NCBI RefSeq assembly: GCF_016937515.1
Contig: NZ_JAFHKM010000002.1
Span: 5,451,001-5,515,000 of the forward strand
Direction: 5' to 3'
Origin: Cohnella algarum
GTDB lineage: Bacteria > Bacillota > Bacilli > Paenibacillales > Paenibacillaceae
Length of the DNA stretch: 64,000 nucleotides
In this document: positions 1 through 8,606 of the stretch, piece after piece
Layout of the letters: each line of letters opens with the position of its first letter
Position numbering within the stretch: the stretch's first letter is position 1
The notes under the pieces: generated by a model
Seen by the model: only the letters and a program-made list of their open reading frames with translations
The model's database searches: none
Told to the model about the DNA's origin: nothing
Program-made: the position numbers and the translations under genes

Positions 1-564
1 CACGGTCAGCATCAAAAAGTCGTAAAGCCCGTGCAAAAACCAGGGCAGCAAAAACGCCATCCACAGATGAAGCCGGGTTCGGGCCCCGTGGGAAAATTTG
101 GCTCGGCCGAGCGAATAGCCCATGAACACCCCGAACAAGGCGTGACCGGACACGGGCAGCAGCGCGCGCACGAGCAGCGTGCCGAACGTCACCGGCTCGA
201 GGAAGGCGTAGAGCACGTTTTCCAGCGTCGCGAAGCCGAGCGACACGGCGGTCGAGTATACGATGCCGTCGTAAGGCTCGTCAAACTCGGTATGATTGTA
301 AATGATATGGTACAAAACGAACCATTTGAAAAACTCTTCGACGGCCGAAGTGACGATGAAAGAGAACGTAAAAGGCGATTCTCCCAGCCAGATCATGAGC
401 GCGCGCTGCACGATCATGATCGGCAGCACGATCAGGATGCCGGTCAGAAACAGCTTGAGCACCATCGATAACGGTTCCGAATCGTAGCGGTCTTTCCAGT
501 AAAAATAGGCAAGCAAAGCGATTCCTGGCGCGACAGCCGCGGCGACCAGCGAGAAAATCGTCAC
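1..564 (-). CDS. prsW: PrsW family glutamic-type intramembrane protease (3' end outside window)
   Basis: The 188 visible codons read as a polytopic membrane protein that closely follows B. subtilis PrsW, the site-1 protease that cuts the anti-sigma factor RsiW to release sigma-W. Visible family motifs are APGIALLAYFYWKDRYDSEP near the N-terminus, EEFFKWF (the paired glutamates of the active site) and FDEPYDGIVYSTAVSLGFA, then HALFGVFMGYSLGRA. I chose a GTG start at 564 because GGGAGG lies about seven bases upstream and the protein then begins at the first membrane helix as in the family. The C-terminus is cut by the window edge, so about 20-30 residues are missing. No rsiW or sigW is visible, so the substrate is inferred from the family only. 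Confidence 0.9.
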   Translation of the reverse strand, partial: MTIFSLVAAAVAPGIALLAYFYWKDRYDSEPLSMVLKLFLTGILIVLPIMIVQRALMIWLGESPFTFSFIVTSAVEEFFKWFVLYHIIYNHTEFDEPYDGIVYSTAVSLGFATLENVLYAFLEPVTFGTLLVRALLPVSGHALFGVFMGYSLGRAKFSHGARTRLHLWMAFLLPWFLHGLYDFLMLTV

Positions 565-763
565 CTTACGTCCTCCCTCCCTTCGTTGTAACCATTATAC
601 AACGTCCTTCGGATTCAAGCACCCGCTTGGGAAAAGGTTCCGAAATATTTAATCGAAATTTAAACAAAAAAGGATATTGTCCAAATAACGTAGCCGTCAT
701 TCGGGCAATATCCGTCATTTTCCGCATGCAACGATTTGCAAAGCAAGACAAGGGACTTCATGT

Positions 764-1366
764 TTAGGCAAAATGCTCCGCCAACGTCTTGACCGCTTCG
801 GAAGCGATGACCAGTTGGCCGTATTCCTCGAGCACCGCCGGCGTAACCGTGGACGCTTCTCCGTATTCAGCCAGCACGGCGATCAAGGCTTGGTAGGCGC
901 CGTTCTCCCAGCCGGCAGGGTCGAAGCAAAGCACCCAGTCCTTCTGGTAACGGTACATCCGGCCTTCGTCGGTCAGCCGTCCGCTGAGCGTTTTGGCGGC
1001 ATCGATGACGTGCTCGATGTCGCGGAAACGATATATGATGGCTTCGCTCTGTTCGAGCGTCACTTCCATTTCGTAAACGTCTTCGTCCAATTCTTCCTCG
1101 GGGGACGAATCCGCATCCCGATCGAGCTTTCCGCGGGTGACGATGACGACCATGCCTTGAGCCGGCATCGCGAACACTTCGACCGCCAGCGGTCCCGAAG
1201 CGTCGAATCCAAGCTCGTTGTACGCCTGATCCATCATCTCGCTGAATAGTTCGTGCACTTTCGGAATTTCTCGCCACATATCTTCCTTTTGAATTCCGCG
1301 TTCGGTCAAATCGTCAAACGTAAGGAAAATCCTAATCTTGTCTTGGCTTAGCCGCTCCATCCTCAT
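764..1366 (-). CDS. MecA-type adaptor protein (genetic competence negative regulator family)
   Basis: This 200-residue acidic protein has the MecA/YpbH layout: an N-terminal domain starting MRMERLSQDKIRIFLTFDDL, an acidic linker (SSPEEELDEDVYEME, about residues 87-101) and a C-terminal domain with FRDIEHVIDAA and YRYQKDWVLCFD. MecA proteins deliver substrates to the ClpC unfoldase for ClpCP degradation. The ATG at 1366 is preceded by GGAAGGAGGATC and removes 31 upstream in-frame residues that do not look coding. In B. subtilis the paralogue ypbH lies near prsW, as here, so this is more likely the YpbH-like copy than canonical MecA, but the sequence alone does not settle which. Confidence 0.87.
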   Translation of the reverse strand: MRMERLSQDKIRIFLTFDDLTERGIQKEDMWREIPKVHELFSEMMDQAYNELGFDASGPLAVEVFAMPAQGMVVIVTRGKLDRDADSSPEEELDEDVYEMEVTLEQSEAIIYRFRDIEHVIDAAKTLSGRLTDEGRMYRYQKDWVLCFDPAGWENGAYQALIAVLAEYGEASTVTPAVLEEYGQLVIASEAVKTLAEHFA

Positions 1367-1396
1367 GACAGGATCCTCCTTCCCCCACCGATGGGT

Positions 1397-1457
1397 GATA
1401 ACAGCGTATGTTGTGGCATATAATGTGTGCTTGAAATGCGTTTTACAACATGTTATC
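1397..1457. repeat. Interrupted inverted repeat upstream of the MecA-type gene
   Basis: GATAACA...TGTTGT on one side is answered by ACAACA...TGTTATC on the other, with about 30 bases between. It lies in the promoter region of the MecA-type gene and could be an operator pair or a hairpin. Function is unknown. Confidence 0.35.
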
Positions 1458-1498
1458 ACTTCTTCACATGAAATGCACTAGGAAAAAGCACCGAAACG

Positions 1499-1544
1499 CA
1501 AAAAAAACGGCGCTTTTCTCCCGCTTCGGAAGAGAAAGCGCCGC
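1499..1544 (-). terminator. Rho-independent terminator
   Basis: Read on the minus strand, a stem of CGGCGCTTTCTC and GAGAAAAGCGCCG with a short loop is followed by a run of T. It lies just after the stop of the 107-residue small protein gene and would end that transcript before the MecA-type gene. Confidence 0.8.
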
Positions 1545-1562
1545 TCTCGTTTCGAGGTTGCG

Positions 1563-1886
1563 TCAATTGGGATGCTTGGCGTTTTCTTCGAGGATTTTAT
1601 CGACTTGCCGCTTGACCTCCGAGTCTTGGGACGCCAGCTTCGCGACATGGCCGAGACCCTCGTTTTCCCCGCGCTCACGGGATTGGTCTTTGCCGCTCCA
1701 GCCGCGCTCGCCGCCCGTCCCCATCGAAAACAGCCGTCCGAGCGCCTCGCCCTTCATTTCGCCCGCCCTGCGCTTCAGGCTTTCGCCGGCCGTTCCGGCC
1801 ATCGCCATCATGCGTCCGTTGCGCTGCATCAGCATGACGACCGCCGCTCCGGCCAAACCTCCGACAATGAAAGAACCGATTTTCAC
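1563..1886 (-). CDS. Small membrane-anchored protein of unknown function
   Basis: The 107-residue product begins with a short glycine/alanine-rich hydrophobic segment (FIVGGLAGAAVVMLM, residues 6-20) followed by a basic, hydrophilic tail with a predicted helical C-terminus (DSEVKRQVDKILEEN). The layout resembles YtxH-like small membrane proteins, but I see no diagnostic motif. A good Shine-Dalgarno sequence (GGAGGGAATAATGTG) precedes the ATG, and a strong terminator follows, so it is probably a real, separately expressed gene. No function is proposed. Confidence 0.65.
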   Translation of the reverse strand: MKIGSFIVGGLAGAAVVMLMQRNGRMMAMAGTAGESLKRRAGEMKGEALGRLFSMGTGGERGWSGKDQSRERGENEGLGHVAKLASQDSEVKRQVDKILEENAKHPN

Positions 1887-2000
1887 ATTATTCCCTCCTG
1901 ATGCCCTATTTGCTGCCCGTTTATCGGGTATTGACGGGTATAGTGTGGCTCGCGGCGCCCCGGGTCATGCTCCATCAAAATCAGGAAGCGAAAGGCCTCG

Positions 2001-2303
2001 TCATTCTCCGTAATATTGCCTCCCCATCCAAAACATAAAAACGACCAGGCCCGTAAAAAGAACGACGAGCGCCCGGTAAAACCAGCGCGAGTAGCCCCTC
2101 GAAGCCCGTTCGTGAATGCCGGCGCGCGGCGGCAATCCCGTCTCCGGAATGCCGGACAGCTCGGCCGTTCTGGCGATCGCCGCTTCCAGTTCTTCGAGCG
2201 TCCGCGGCTCTTCGTTCTCCGGTTTCTCTTCCTCCGTCTCAAGCGCGATCCGCTTGGCTTCTTTGTAGCGCGTCCATACCGAAGAATGGTCGCTTTCTTT
2301 CAT
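2001..2303 (-). CDS. Hypothetical protein with one C-terminal membrane helix
   Basis: This 100-residue protein has an acidic, helix-forming N-terminal two-thirds (ETEEEKPENEEPRTLEELEA) and one hydrophobic segment near the C-terminus (FYRALVVLFTGLVVFMFWMG, about residues 75-94), so it is probably a tail-anchored membrane protein facing the cytoplasm. Its ATG overlaps the stop of the CPBP protease gene in an ATGA arrangement, which points to translational coupling and a shared role with that protein. I do not recognise a family. Confidence 0.65.
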   Translation of the reverse strand: MKESDHSSVWTRYKEAKRIALETEEEKPENEEPRTLEELEAAIARTAELSGIPETGLPPRAGIHERASRGYSRWFYRALVVLFTGLVVFMFWMGRQYYGE

Positions 2304-2899
2304 TTCTGCTCTTCCTTCCGAAAACGAATGATCAACCCCATGACGAAGTCAAAAAGGAAATGCGTCGCGATCGGCGCCCAAAGCGTGCCGGTAAAATCGT
2401 ACAGCAATCCGATGCCGTAGCTGATCCCGAAAACCATGCCGGTCGGAATCCAGTGCCGCAAATACCGAACGTGAATGGCCGCGAACAAGATGCTGGTCCA
2501 ATAGGGCCCGATCGAATGCTGGATCGCTCCCCGAAACAGCAGCTCCTCGCATACGGCAACGATAAACGAGATGAGGGCGATGTGCCAGACCGCGCGCTTT
2601 CGGAAAATTTTTTCGTTTACGCCCCCGTCGTCCATCGCCTCCTCCGGAACCCAGCGCGAGATGCCGATGTCGAAGGCGACGATGACGGCCGCAAGCCCGG
2701 CCGCCCAGCCGGCGAATTCGAAACTGTCAGGAATTGCAAATAAATTAATCGCGTTTCTGCCCTGCAAAATCACCCATATGAAACCGATAATAAGAGTAAG
2801 AAGTTGGGTCAAGTACAAATTGACGAGCAGCATGTTGTCGTCGAGCTCGTCGACGGTCACCTTGCGTATTTTAATGTTGCGAATGTCGAATTTTTTCAT
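2300..2899 (-). CDS. CPBP family intramembrane glutamic endopeptidase
   Basis: The 199-residue protein has several membrane helices and the CPBP (CAAX protease and bacteriocin-processing, formerly Abi) motifs: EELLFRGAIQ (the glutamate pair and arginine), then FAAIHVRY and a C-terminal ATHFLFDF histidine motif. These are the residues of the intramembrane active site. In bacteria such enzymes act in bacteriocin immunity, regulated proteolysis or unknown processes; the substrate here is unknown. I chose the ATG at 2899 (AGAGGT just upstream) rather than a TTG 12 codons earlier. It is coupled to the following 100-residue protein by a 4-base overlap. Confidence 0.85.
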   Translation of the reverse strand: MKKFDIRNIKIRKVTVDELDDNMLLVNLYLTQLLTLIIGFIWVILQGRNAINLFAIPDSFEFAGWAAGLAAVIVAFDIGISRWVPEEAMDDGGVNEKIFRKRAVWHIALISFIVAVCEELLFRGAIQHSIGPYWTSILFAAIHVRYLRHWIPTGMVFGISYGIGLLYDFTGTLWAPIATHFLFDFVMGLIIRFRKEEQK

Positions 2900-3018
2900 A
2901 ATACCTCTAAGGTTATCGAATTGGGATATGTTCAAGCGCCGTTTATTTTTTTATACTTGACCTACGCGGCTTGCGCCGACTCAAATTTTGCTAAAACATG
3001 TCGTTAAAGGAGTATCCG

Positions 3019-3939
3019 ATGGAGAAACGTCTAACTCGCACCGACCTCATGCTTGCACTTGGATTTATCTTTTTGCTTATCGTCGCGGTAGGAGCGTTCT
3101 TCTACGGGGTAAAGATCGGCACCGAGCGAACCGAAGCGCGTTTCGAAAGCGGCGGCGAAACCGCGTCCGTCCGGCAGGTTTCCGCCAACGCATACCAACA
3201 GCAAGACCTCGTATCCTTTTATCATACCGTATTTTTGCCTTATCGTGAATTCATAACGGAGTGGACGACGGCCAAGCAGAAGTGGCTGTCCGATCCGACG
3301 GCGGATCGTTCCGCGTCCCTGAAGGAACTGGCAAAATCCGCCAACCAAAAATACGACGCGGCGAAAGTCGCCTATATCCCGCCGGTATCGCCGCTTTTGC
3401 AGGATGCTCAAGTCGCCTACCTCAAAAGCCTCAAGCTGTTCGCGACCGGCTTTGAGGCGAAGGCCTCCGAAGCGAACGAAGGGCCCGCCACCGCCCTGCT
3501 GAACGCTCTCGCATCCGACGCGTACTATACGCAAGCGCTCGAGCAAGGCTTGTCCGCCCAGGAAAACTATTACGAATCCATGCTCCGCTGGGCGGCCACC
3601 GTCGATCCCGACATCGACGCCGAAAGCGAGCTCGATACGATGGTGGATTTGGCGCGATGGCAGACGCTGCCGCTCGTCCGCCGCAACTTGTTGACCGCGG
3701 AATTTCTGGCCGATCAGCGCGAGCTCAGCGACTATATGCCGCACGATTTGACCGCGCGAATCGACGCGTTCATCGCCTCCGGCCAAGCCGGCAAAATGAA
3801 GCTGAAATCGATGGGTGCCGTCGGCGAGCTGCTGACGCAAACCGACGCCGTTCGCGACGGCGACTTTCTCCAGTTGAAGAACCGCTTCTACGGCGGGCAA
3901 TTGCTTCCGCAGCTGCCCTTCTTTTTCCCGGACAAGTAG
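3019..3939 (+). CDS. Hypothetical protein with N-terminal membrane anchor
   Basis: The 306-residue product has one N-terminal hydrophobic segment (LALGFIFLLIVAVGAFFYGV, about residues 12-31) with basic residues on its cytoplasmic side, followed by a long, mostly helical and soluble region rich in alanine, leucine and acidic residues. It is best described as a single-pass membrane protein with an extracytoplasmic helical domain. AAAGGAG lies six bases before the ATG at 3019, which is why I did not use the in-frame ATG at 2998. It sits directly upstream of serA on the same strand with about 200 bases between. I do not recognise a family. Confidence 0.75.
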   Translation: MEKRLTRTDLMLALGFIFLLIVAVGAFFYGVKIGTERTEARFESGGETASVRQVSANAYQQQDLVSFYHTVFLPYREFITEWTTAKQKWLSDPTADRSASLKELAKSANQKYDAAKVAYIPPVSPLLQDAQVAYLKSLKLFATGFEAKASEANEGPATALLNALASDAYYTQALEQGLSAQENYYESMLRWAATVDPDIDAESELDTMVDLARWQTLPLVRRNLLTAEFLADQRELSDYMPHDLTARIDAFIASGQAGKMKLKSMGAVGELLTQTDAVRDGDFLQLKNRFYGGQLLPQLPFFFPDK

Positions 3940-4135
3940 ATTTACGTTCCCTTTCACCTTTTTGTTTCAGTTTGACCGTTGCATTTGGCTGTCCGATTGC
4001 TTTAAAATAAGAAAGGCTTTTCGAAGTGACCTTGCGGAGTTCACCCTCATCGCACCGTTCGGCCGCTTGCACGCGGGCGGAGGACTGATTGAGGGTGTTT
4101 TCAATATTGCAAACAACGAACCTAGGGGGATTCAC

Positions 4136-5728
4136 ATGTTTAAAGTGTTGGTATCGGACCCGATCAGCGACTTGGGCATCTCGCAACTGGTCGAGGCTGT
4201 CGACATCGCCGTCGACAAGAAGACCGGACTTAGCGAAGACGAGCTTGCCGCGATTATCGGCGAGTACGACGCCCTCCTCGTCCGCAGCCAAACCCGCGTC
4301 ACCGAACGCATTATGACCGCCGGCAAAAGGCTGAAAGTCATCGGCCGCGCGGGCGTAGGCGTCGACAATATCGATCTGGAAGCCGCCACCAAACGCGGCA
4401 TTATCGTCATTAACGCGCCGGACGGCAACACGATCACGACGTGCGAGCACACGTTCGCCATGATGATGGCCCTGGCCCGCCATATTCCTCAAGCTTATTT
4501 GAAAACGGTCGGCGGCGTATGGGACCGCAAATCGTTCGTCGGCGTGGAATTGCGCAACAAGGTGCTCGGCGTGCTCGGCATGGGCCGCATCGGCAGCGAA
4601 GTGGCCGCGCGGGCGAAAGCGTTCGGCATGACCGTTCTCGGCTACGATCCGTTCCTGACCGAAGAACGCGCCCAAAAAATGGGCGTCAAGCTGGCTTCCG
4701 TCGACGAAGTGATCAAAAACGCCGATTTCATTACCGTTCATACGCCGCTGACGCCGGAAACCCGCCATATGATCGGCAAAGCGCAGTTCGCGGTCATGAA
4801 GCCGGGCATGCGGATCGTCAACTGCGCGCGCGGCGGCATTATCGACGAAGCCGCGCTCGTGGAGGCGATCGACGCCGGGATCGTCGCCGGGGCGGCGTTC
4901 GACGTCTTCGAAGAAGAACCGCCGAAGCCGGAGCATCCTTTCCTGTCCCATCCGAAAATTATCGTCACGCCGCATCTCGGCGCTTCGACCGTCGAAGCCC
5001 AGGAGAACGTGGCGATCGACGTTTCGGAGCAGCTCCTGCACATTTTGCGGGGCGAACCGTACAAAAACGCCGTCAACATGCCTCCGGTTCCCGCCGACGT
5101 CCTGGCGAAGCTGGAGCCGTATTTCTCGCTCGGCCGCAAGCTCGGCAGCTTTGCCGCTCAAATGACCGAAGGCCCGGTGAAGGAAATTGTCGTCGGCTAC
5201 GCGGGCGAGCTCGCCGACGTCGATACGCAGCAGCTTACCCGGTATATCGTGCAGGGCGTATTGTCCTACCACCTCGGAGCCGAGCAAGTAAATGCGGTCA
5301 ACGCGATGCATCTCGCCAAAAAGCGCGAAGTCAACATCGTCGTCAACCAATCGTCGGCCAGCAAAGGCTTTACGAATCTCGTCACCGTTACGCTGCGTTC
5401 GGCCAAGGAAGAGCGCATGGTCGCCGGCGCCCTGCTGAACGGATTCGGCGCCCGAATCACGCAAATCGACAAATATCCGGTGGACGTCGAGCCGCAAGGC
5501 CACCATGTCCTGATATCGCACCATGACAAGCCGGGCATTATCGGCCGGGTAGGCACGCTTCTCGGGACGAACGACATCAACATCGCCACGATGCAGGTCG
5601 GCCGGAAAGACGTCGGCGGCGCCGCGATCATGGTGCTCGGCGTCGACAAAGCCGTGCCGAAAGAAGTGCTCGCGCAATTGGAAAGCTTGCCGGATCTCGT
5701 CAAAGCGAAAGAAGTGCAATTGCTCTAA
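4136..5728 (+). CDS. serA: D-3-phosphoglycerate dehydrogenase
   Basis: SerA oxidises 3-phosphoglycerate to 3-phosphohydroxypyruvate with NAD+, the first committed step of serine synthesis in the cytosol. The 530-residue protein is the expected length for the long form (B. subtilis 525). It has the catalytic/NAD-binding part with GMGRIGSEVA, the NCARGGIID arginine loop and the TPHLGAST histidine region, then the intervening ASB domain, then a C-terminal ACT domain (HDKPGIIGRVGTLLG) that normally binds serine for feedback control. The ATG at 4136 follows CTAGGGGGATTCAC and gives the canonical start MFKVLVSDPISDLG; in-frame codons further upstream are not conserved-looking. No T-box leader is visible. 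Confidence 0.97.
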   Translation: MFKVLVSDPISDLGISQLVEAVDIAVDKKTGLSEDELAAIIGEYDALLVRSQTRVTERIMTAGKRLKVIGRAGVGVDNIDLEAATKRGIIVINAPDGNTITTCEHTFAMMMALARHIPQAYLKTVGGVWDRKSFVGVELRNKVLGVLGMGRIGSEVAARAKAFGMTVLGYDPFLTEERAQKMGVKLASVDEVIKNADFITVHTPLTPETRHMIGKAQFAVMKPGMRIVNCARGGIIDEAALVEAIDAGIVAGAAFDVFEEEPPKPEHPFLSHPKIIVTPHLGASTVEAQENVAIDVSEQLLHILRGEPYKNAVNMPPVPADVLAKLEPYFSLGRKLGSFAAQMTEGPVKEIVVGYAGELADVDTQQLTRYIVQGVLSYHLGAEQVNAVNAMHLAKKREVNIVVNQSSASKGFTNLVTVTLRSAKEERMVAGALLNGFGARITQIDKYPVDVEPQGHHVLISHHDKPGIIGRVGTLLGTNDINIATMQVGRKDVGGAAIMVLGVDKAVPKEVLAQLESLPDLVKAKEVQLL

Positions 5729-5739
5729 TCGACGGAACG

Positions 5740-5789
5740 AAGGGGCCGTCCCGAAAGGTCGACATGGACCTGAGGGACGACCCCTTTTC
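5740..5789. terminator. Bidirectional terminator between serA and the MFS gene
   Basis: GGGGCCGTCCC and GGGACGACCCC form a long stem between the two convergent genes. A run of T follows on the plus strand (CCCCTTTTC) and A residues precede the stem, so it can serve both serA and the convergent MFS gene. Confidence 0.75.
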
Positions 5790-5816
5790 GTTCAAGGAGC
5801 GCGATTCGCCGGCCGG

Positions 5817-7124
5817 TTATCCCTTTTCGGCCGCCTGCCGCCGGCGTTCTGCCGCAACGGCGTTGCCCGCAGGCCGCTCCGCCCGTCCGGCCACCAGAAA
5901 GACGATGCCGAATTGCAAAATCGACGACGCGACCAGGACGACGGGCAGCGCGGCCGATTCCGGGTTGTCGGCGAACGAGATCAGCCCGAAAATGGAGATG
6001 ACGCGTCCGATGTTGAGGAACAATTCGCGAATGACGACCGATTCGATCCGGAACTGTCCTTTGAGCGGCAAAAAGTCCATAAGCCGGTAATAATAGACGT
6101 TCAAGGAATTGACGGTCAGCGGATTGAAGACGGAAAACACGATCATAAAGATCAGCACCGTCCACCAGCTGATGTCGATCAGCAGAACGCACGCGGCTCC
6201 GGCGGACATCAAAGTGGACCAGAACACGTCCTGTCTCGCGCGGTCGTGCGATTTTCGGCGGGAGACGAAGAATGCGGTTCCAATCGTAATGAGAGCGAAA
6301 AACACCGTCAGCAGACCGACCCGATCCTCCCGGCCGTAGGTTTGATAAAGCAAGATGTTCGGAAGGAAAAGCATGATGCCTTGAAACAGGCCGAGGATGA
6401 AATAGCCGAACAACGAGTTCAGCCACAGCCGGTTCCGCTTCATCATTTCGCCGGCGTAATTCAAATAATACGTGCGGTGGCGCATTTTCAGCGCTCCGAT
6501 CTTCAAACTGAACATCGAAGCCAGGGCGAACATGACGAACGCGATCGCGAACGTGACGATGTAGCCCTGCAGTCCTTCGAATTGGCCGATCAGGTATCCG
6601 GCCAGCGCCGGCCCCGCGAGGCCGGCCGTATTGAACACGATCAGGTTCAAGCCGAGAAAGCGTCCCCGATTCCGCTCGCTCGTCACGTCGTACATCAGGA
6701 CAAGGTACCCGACCCAATAAAACCCGAGAGCGGTGCCGTTGAACAGCGCGAACAGAGGATAATAGGCCGCTACCTGCTCCCGCGCGAAAATGACGCCCAA
6801 ATAAAAGACGGCAATGAGCATAATGCCGATCCGGTACGTCACCATCCGGTCTTTTTTCTTGGCGATGTAGCCGCCGGCCGCGAATGCGAGCGGAGTAATC
6901 CCGTAGACGAGCACGTTGAACATGCCGTTTACCCATAAATCCTCCGTCAGCCGCCACAAGTACAAGTTCAAGAAAAGCCCCGACATGGACGCGCCGAATT
7001 GGAAGCAGCCATGAATAAACAAGGTGACGAACGCTTCCGGCGCAAGCGTATGCGCTCCGCCCGTTCTCGAGCCTTTCAGACGTTCTTTCCACTCCCGAAG
7101 AAGTCCCACCGAAAGTTCCCCCAT
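5817..7124 (-). CDS. MFS family transporter
   Basis: The 435-residue protein has about twelve hydrophobic segments and the loop motif FAAGGYIAKKKDRM between helices 2 and 3, an MFS-type signature region, plus SERNRGRFLGLN in the middle of the first half. It is therefore a major facilitator permease in the plasma membrane. The substrate cannot be read from the sequence. It starts only 30 bases after the resE stop on the same strand, with a weak ribosome-binding site, and a terminator follows it, so it may be the last gene of the res transcript. The link to respiration is inference from position only. Confidence 0.85.
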   Translation of the reverse strand: MGELSVGLLREWKERLKGSRTGGAHTLAPEAFVTLFIHGCFQFGASMSGLFLNLYLWRLTEDLWVNGMFNVLVYGITPLAFAAGGYIAKKKDRMVTYRIGIMLIAVFYLGVIFAREQVAAYYPLFALFNGTALGFYWVGYLVLMYDVTSERNRGRFLGLNLIVFNTAGLAGPALAGYLIGQFEGLQGYIVTFAIAFVMFALASMFSLKIGALKMRHRTYYLNYAGEMMKRNRLWLNSLFGYFILGLFQGIMLFLPNILLYQTYGREDRVGLLTVFFALITIGTAFFVSRRKSHDRARQDVFWSTLMSAGAACVLLIDISWWTVLIFMIVFSVFNPLTVNSLNVYYYRLMDFLPLKGQFRIESVVIRELFLNIGRVISIFGLISFADNPESAALPVVLVASSILQFGIVFLVAGRAERPAGNAVAAERRRQAAEKG

Positions 7125-7154
7125 CGTCTGCGAGCTGCGTCGCCAGTTCGCCGT

Positions 7155-8603
7155 TTATGGACGTGCCGTTTTTCCCGCCGTTTTGGAAGCGCCGCCGATC
7201 GGCAGCGTGATCGTAAACGTCGTCCCGCTCCCCGGCTTGCTTTGGGCGCGAATTTTTCCATGATGCGCTTCGACCAGCGTTTTGACGATGAACAGTCCCA
7301 GGCCGGTGCCGCCGCTCGATTCGCGTTTGCGAGCCTTGTCGGCTTTGTAAAACCTCTCGAAAATATACGGCAAATCGTCGGAGTGTATGCCCTCTCCTTC
7401 ATCCTGCACGACAAGCTCGAGCTGGGGACCGCCCTGCGTTTCCAGCTTTCTGGCCGTCAGCCGGATTTCGGCCCCTTCGGGCGTATGCCGGATCGCGTTG
7501 TCGAGCAAATTGGTCAGTACCTGCTCCAGCCGGTCCCGATCCGCCGACTCCAGCACGAGGGGCTCATCATCCGTCGATTTCGTCAGGGCAATCCCTTTCT
7601 CCTTCGCCAGGACGGCAAATTTGCGGTATACCCTGCCCAGCAGCTCGCCCATGTCGAGCCGCTCGAAATGCAAGTCCATATGGCCGGCTTCCATGCGGGC
7701 AAGATCGAGCAAGTCTTTCACGAGCCGTCCCATGCGGAGCGATTCGTCATGAATGACTTGCGTCATCTCGCGGCGTTCCTCCGGCGAACCTGCAATGTCG
7801 TCGAGCAGCGCTTCGCTATAGCCTTGAACCATCGACAACGGCGTGCGAATTTCGTGGGAGACGTTGGCGACGAAATCGTTGCGGAATTTTTCCAGCCGAT
7901 GTTCCTCGGTCACGTTGCGCAGCACCGCCACCACGCCGCGGACGCCGCTGGTCGAAGCAAGCGGCGTCATCGCCACCGACCAGACCTCGTTTTGGACGTT
8001 CAGCTTCGCCGTCGTCTCCTTGCCGCTGGAAATGACTTCGCGGTACGCTTCGAGCAGCGGCTCGGGAACGCGCCCCGGCTTCGGCAGGTCGTCTTCCTCC
8101 CACCCGTAGGCGTTCCATTCCTCGAGCAGGCTTTGGCCCTGGGGATTGGTCAAAATGACGCCGCCGTCCGCGTTGAAGGAAATGACCGCGTCGGTCATGC
8201 TGCGCAGCACGCTGCTCAGATGATCCCGCTCGTGCTCCAGGATGCGGATGAGCGAGTCGATCTCGGAGGCCATTTGATTAAACGTATTGGCCAAATCCCC
8301 GATTTCGTCCGTCGAACGGATGGCGACCCGAACGGTGTAATCCCCTTGCGCGATCTGGTCGGCGGCTTCTTTCATTTCGCGAAGCGGCTGCGTGATTTTC
8401 GTCAGGAGAAAAAAAGCGAAAAAGGTTGTCAGCAAAAAACCGACAGCCCCCGCCGCTACGAACAAATGCTTTACTTTTACCGAATTTTCGAACGTCAAAT
8501 CGATATATTGAAGAAGGAACAATCCGATGGTGCTGATGACGACGGCGACAAGCCCCATCATCGTCAGCCACAATTTTCCGACTACCGTTCTCCATATCGC
8601 CAT
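7155..8603 (-). CDS. resE: Sensor histidine kinase ResE
   Basis: ResE is the membrane kinase that phosphorylates ResD in response to oxygen limitation and redox or NO signals. The 482 residues contain two membrane helices (about 10-32 and 46-68), a HAMP linker (TKITQPLREM onward), a PAS domain (about 130-230), the phospho-acceptor H-box VSHEIRTPLSMVQGY, an N-box (LTNLLDNAIRHTPEG) and G-boxes (DEGEGI, GGTGLGLFIVK). The loop outside the membrane is only about 13 residues, while B. subtilis ResE carries a large extracytoplasmic domain, so sensing probably relies on the PAS domain. Its start lies 3 bases after the resD stop. Confidence 0.93.
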   Translation of the reverse strand: MAIWRTVVGKLWLTMMGLVAVVISTIGLFLLQYIDLTFENSVKVKHLFVAAGAVGFLLTTFFAFFLLTKITQPLREMKEAADQIAQGDYTVRVAIRSTDEIGDLANTFNQMASEIDSLIRILEHERDHLSSVLRSMTDAVISFNADGGVILTNPQGQSLLEEWNAYGWEEDDLPKPGRVPEPLLEAYREVISSGKETTAKLNVQNEVWSVAMTPLASTSGVRGVVAVLRNVTEEHRLEKFRNDFVANVSHEIRTPLSMVQGYSEALLDDIAGSPEERREMTQVIHDESLRMGRLVKDLLDLARMEAGHMDLHFERLDMGELLGRVYRKFAVLAKEKGIALTKSTDDEPLVLESADRDRLEQVLTNLLDNAIRHTPEGAEIRLTARKLETQGGPQLELVVQDEGEGIHSDDLPYIFERFYKADKARKRESSGGTGLGLFIVKTLVEAHHGKIRAQSKPGSGTTFTITLPIGGASKTAGKTARP

Positions 8604-8606
8604 CGT

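Noticed and set aside
566..751. A 61-codon minus-strand gene between prsW and the MecA-type gene
   Set aside because: No ribosome-binding site or motif; the stretch contains an inverted repeat (GGATATTG..CAATATCC) that looks more like a hairpin at the end of the MecA-type transcript.
3940..4135. T-box or other riboswitch upstream of serA
   Set aside because: No T-box sequence, no specifier loop and no terminator/antiterminator pair could be found.
3770..5719. A 649-codon open frame antisense to serA
   Set aside because: serA is unmistakable on the plus strand; the antisense translation has no recognisable motif and mirrors serA codon bias.
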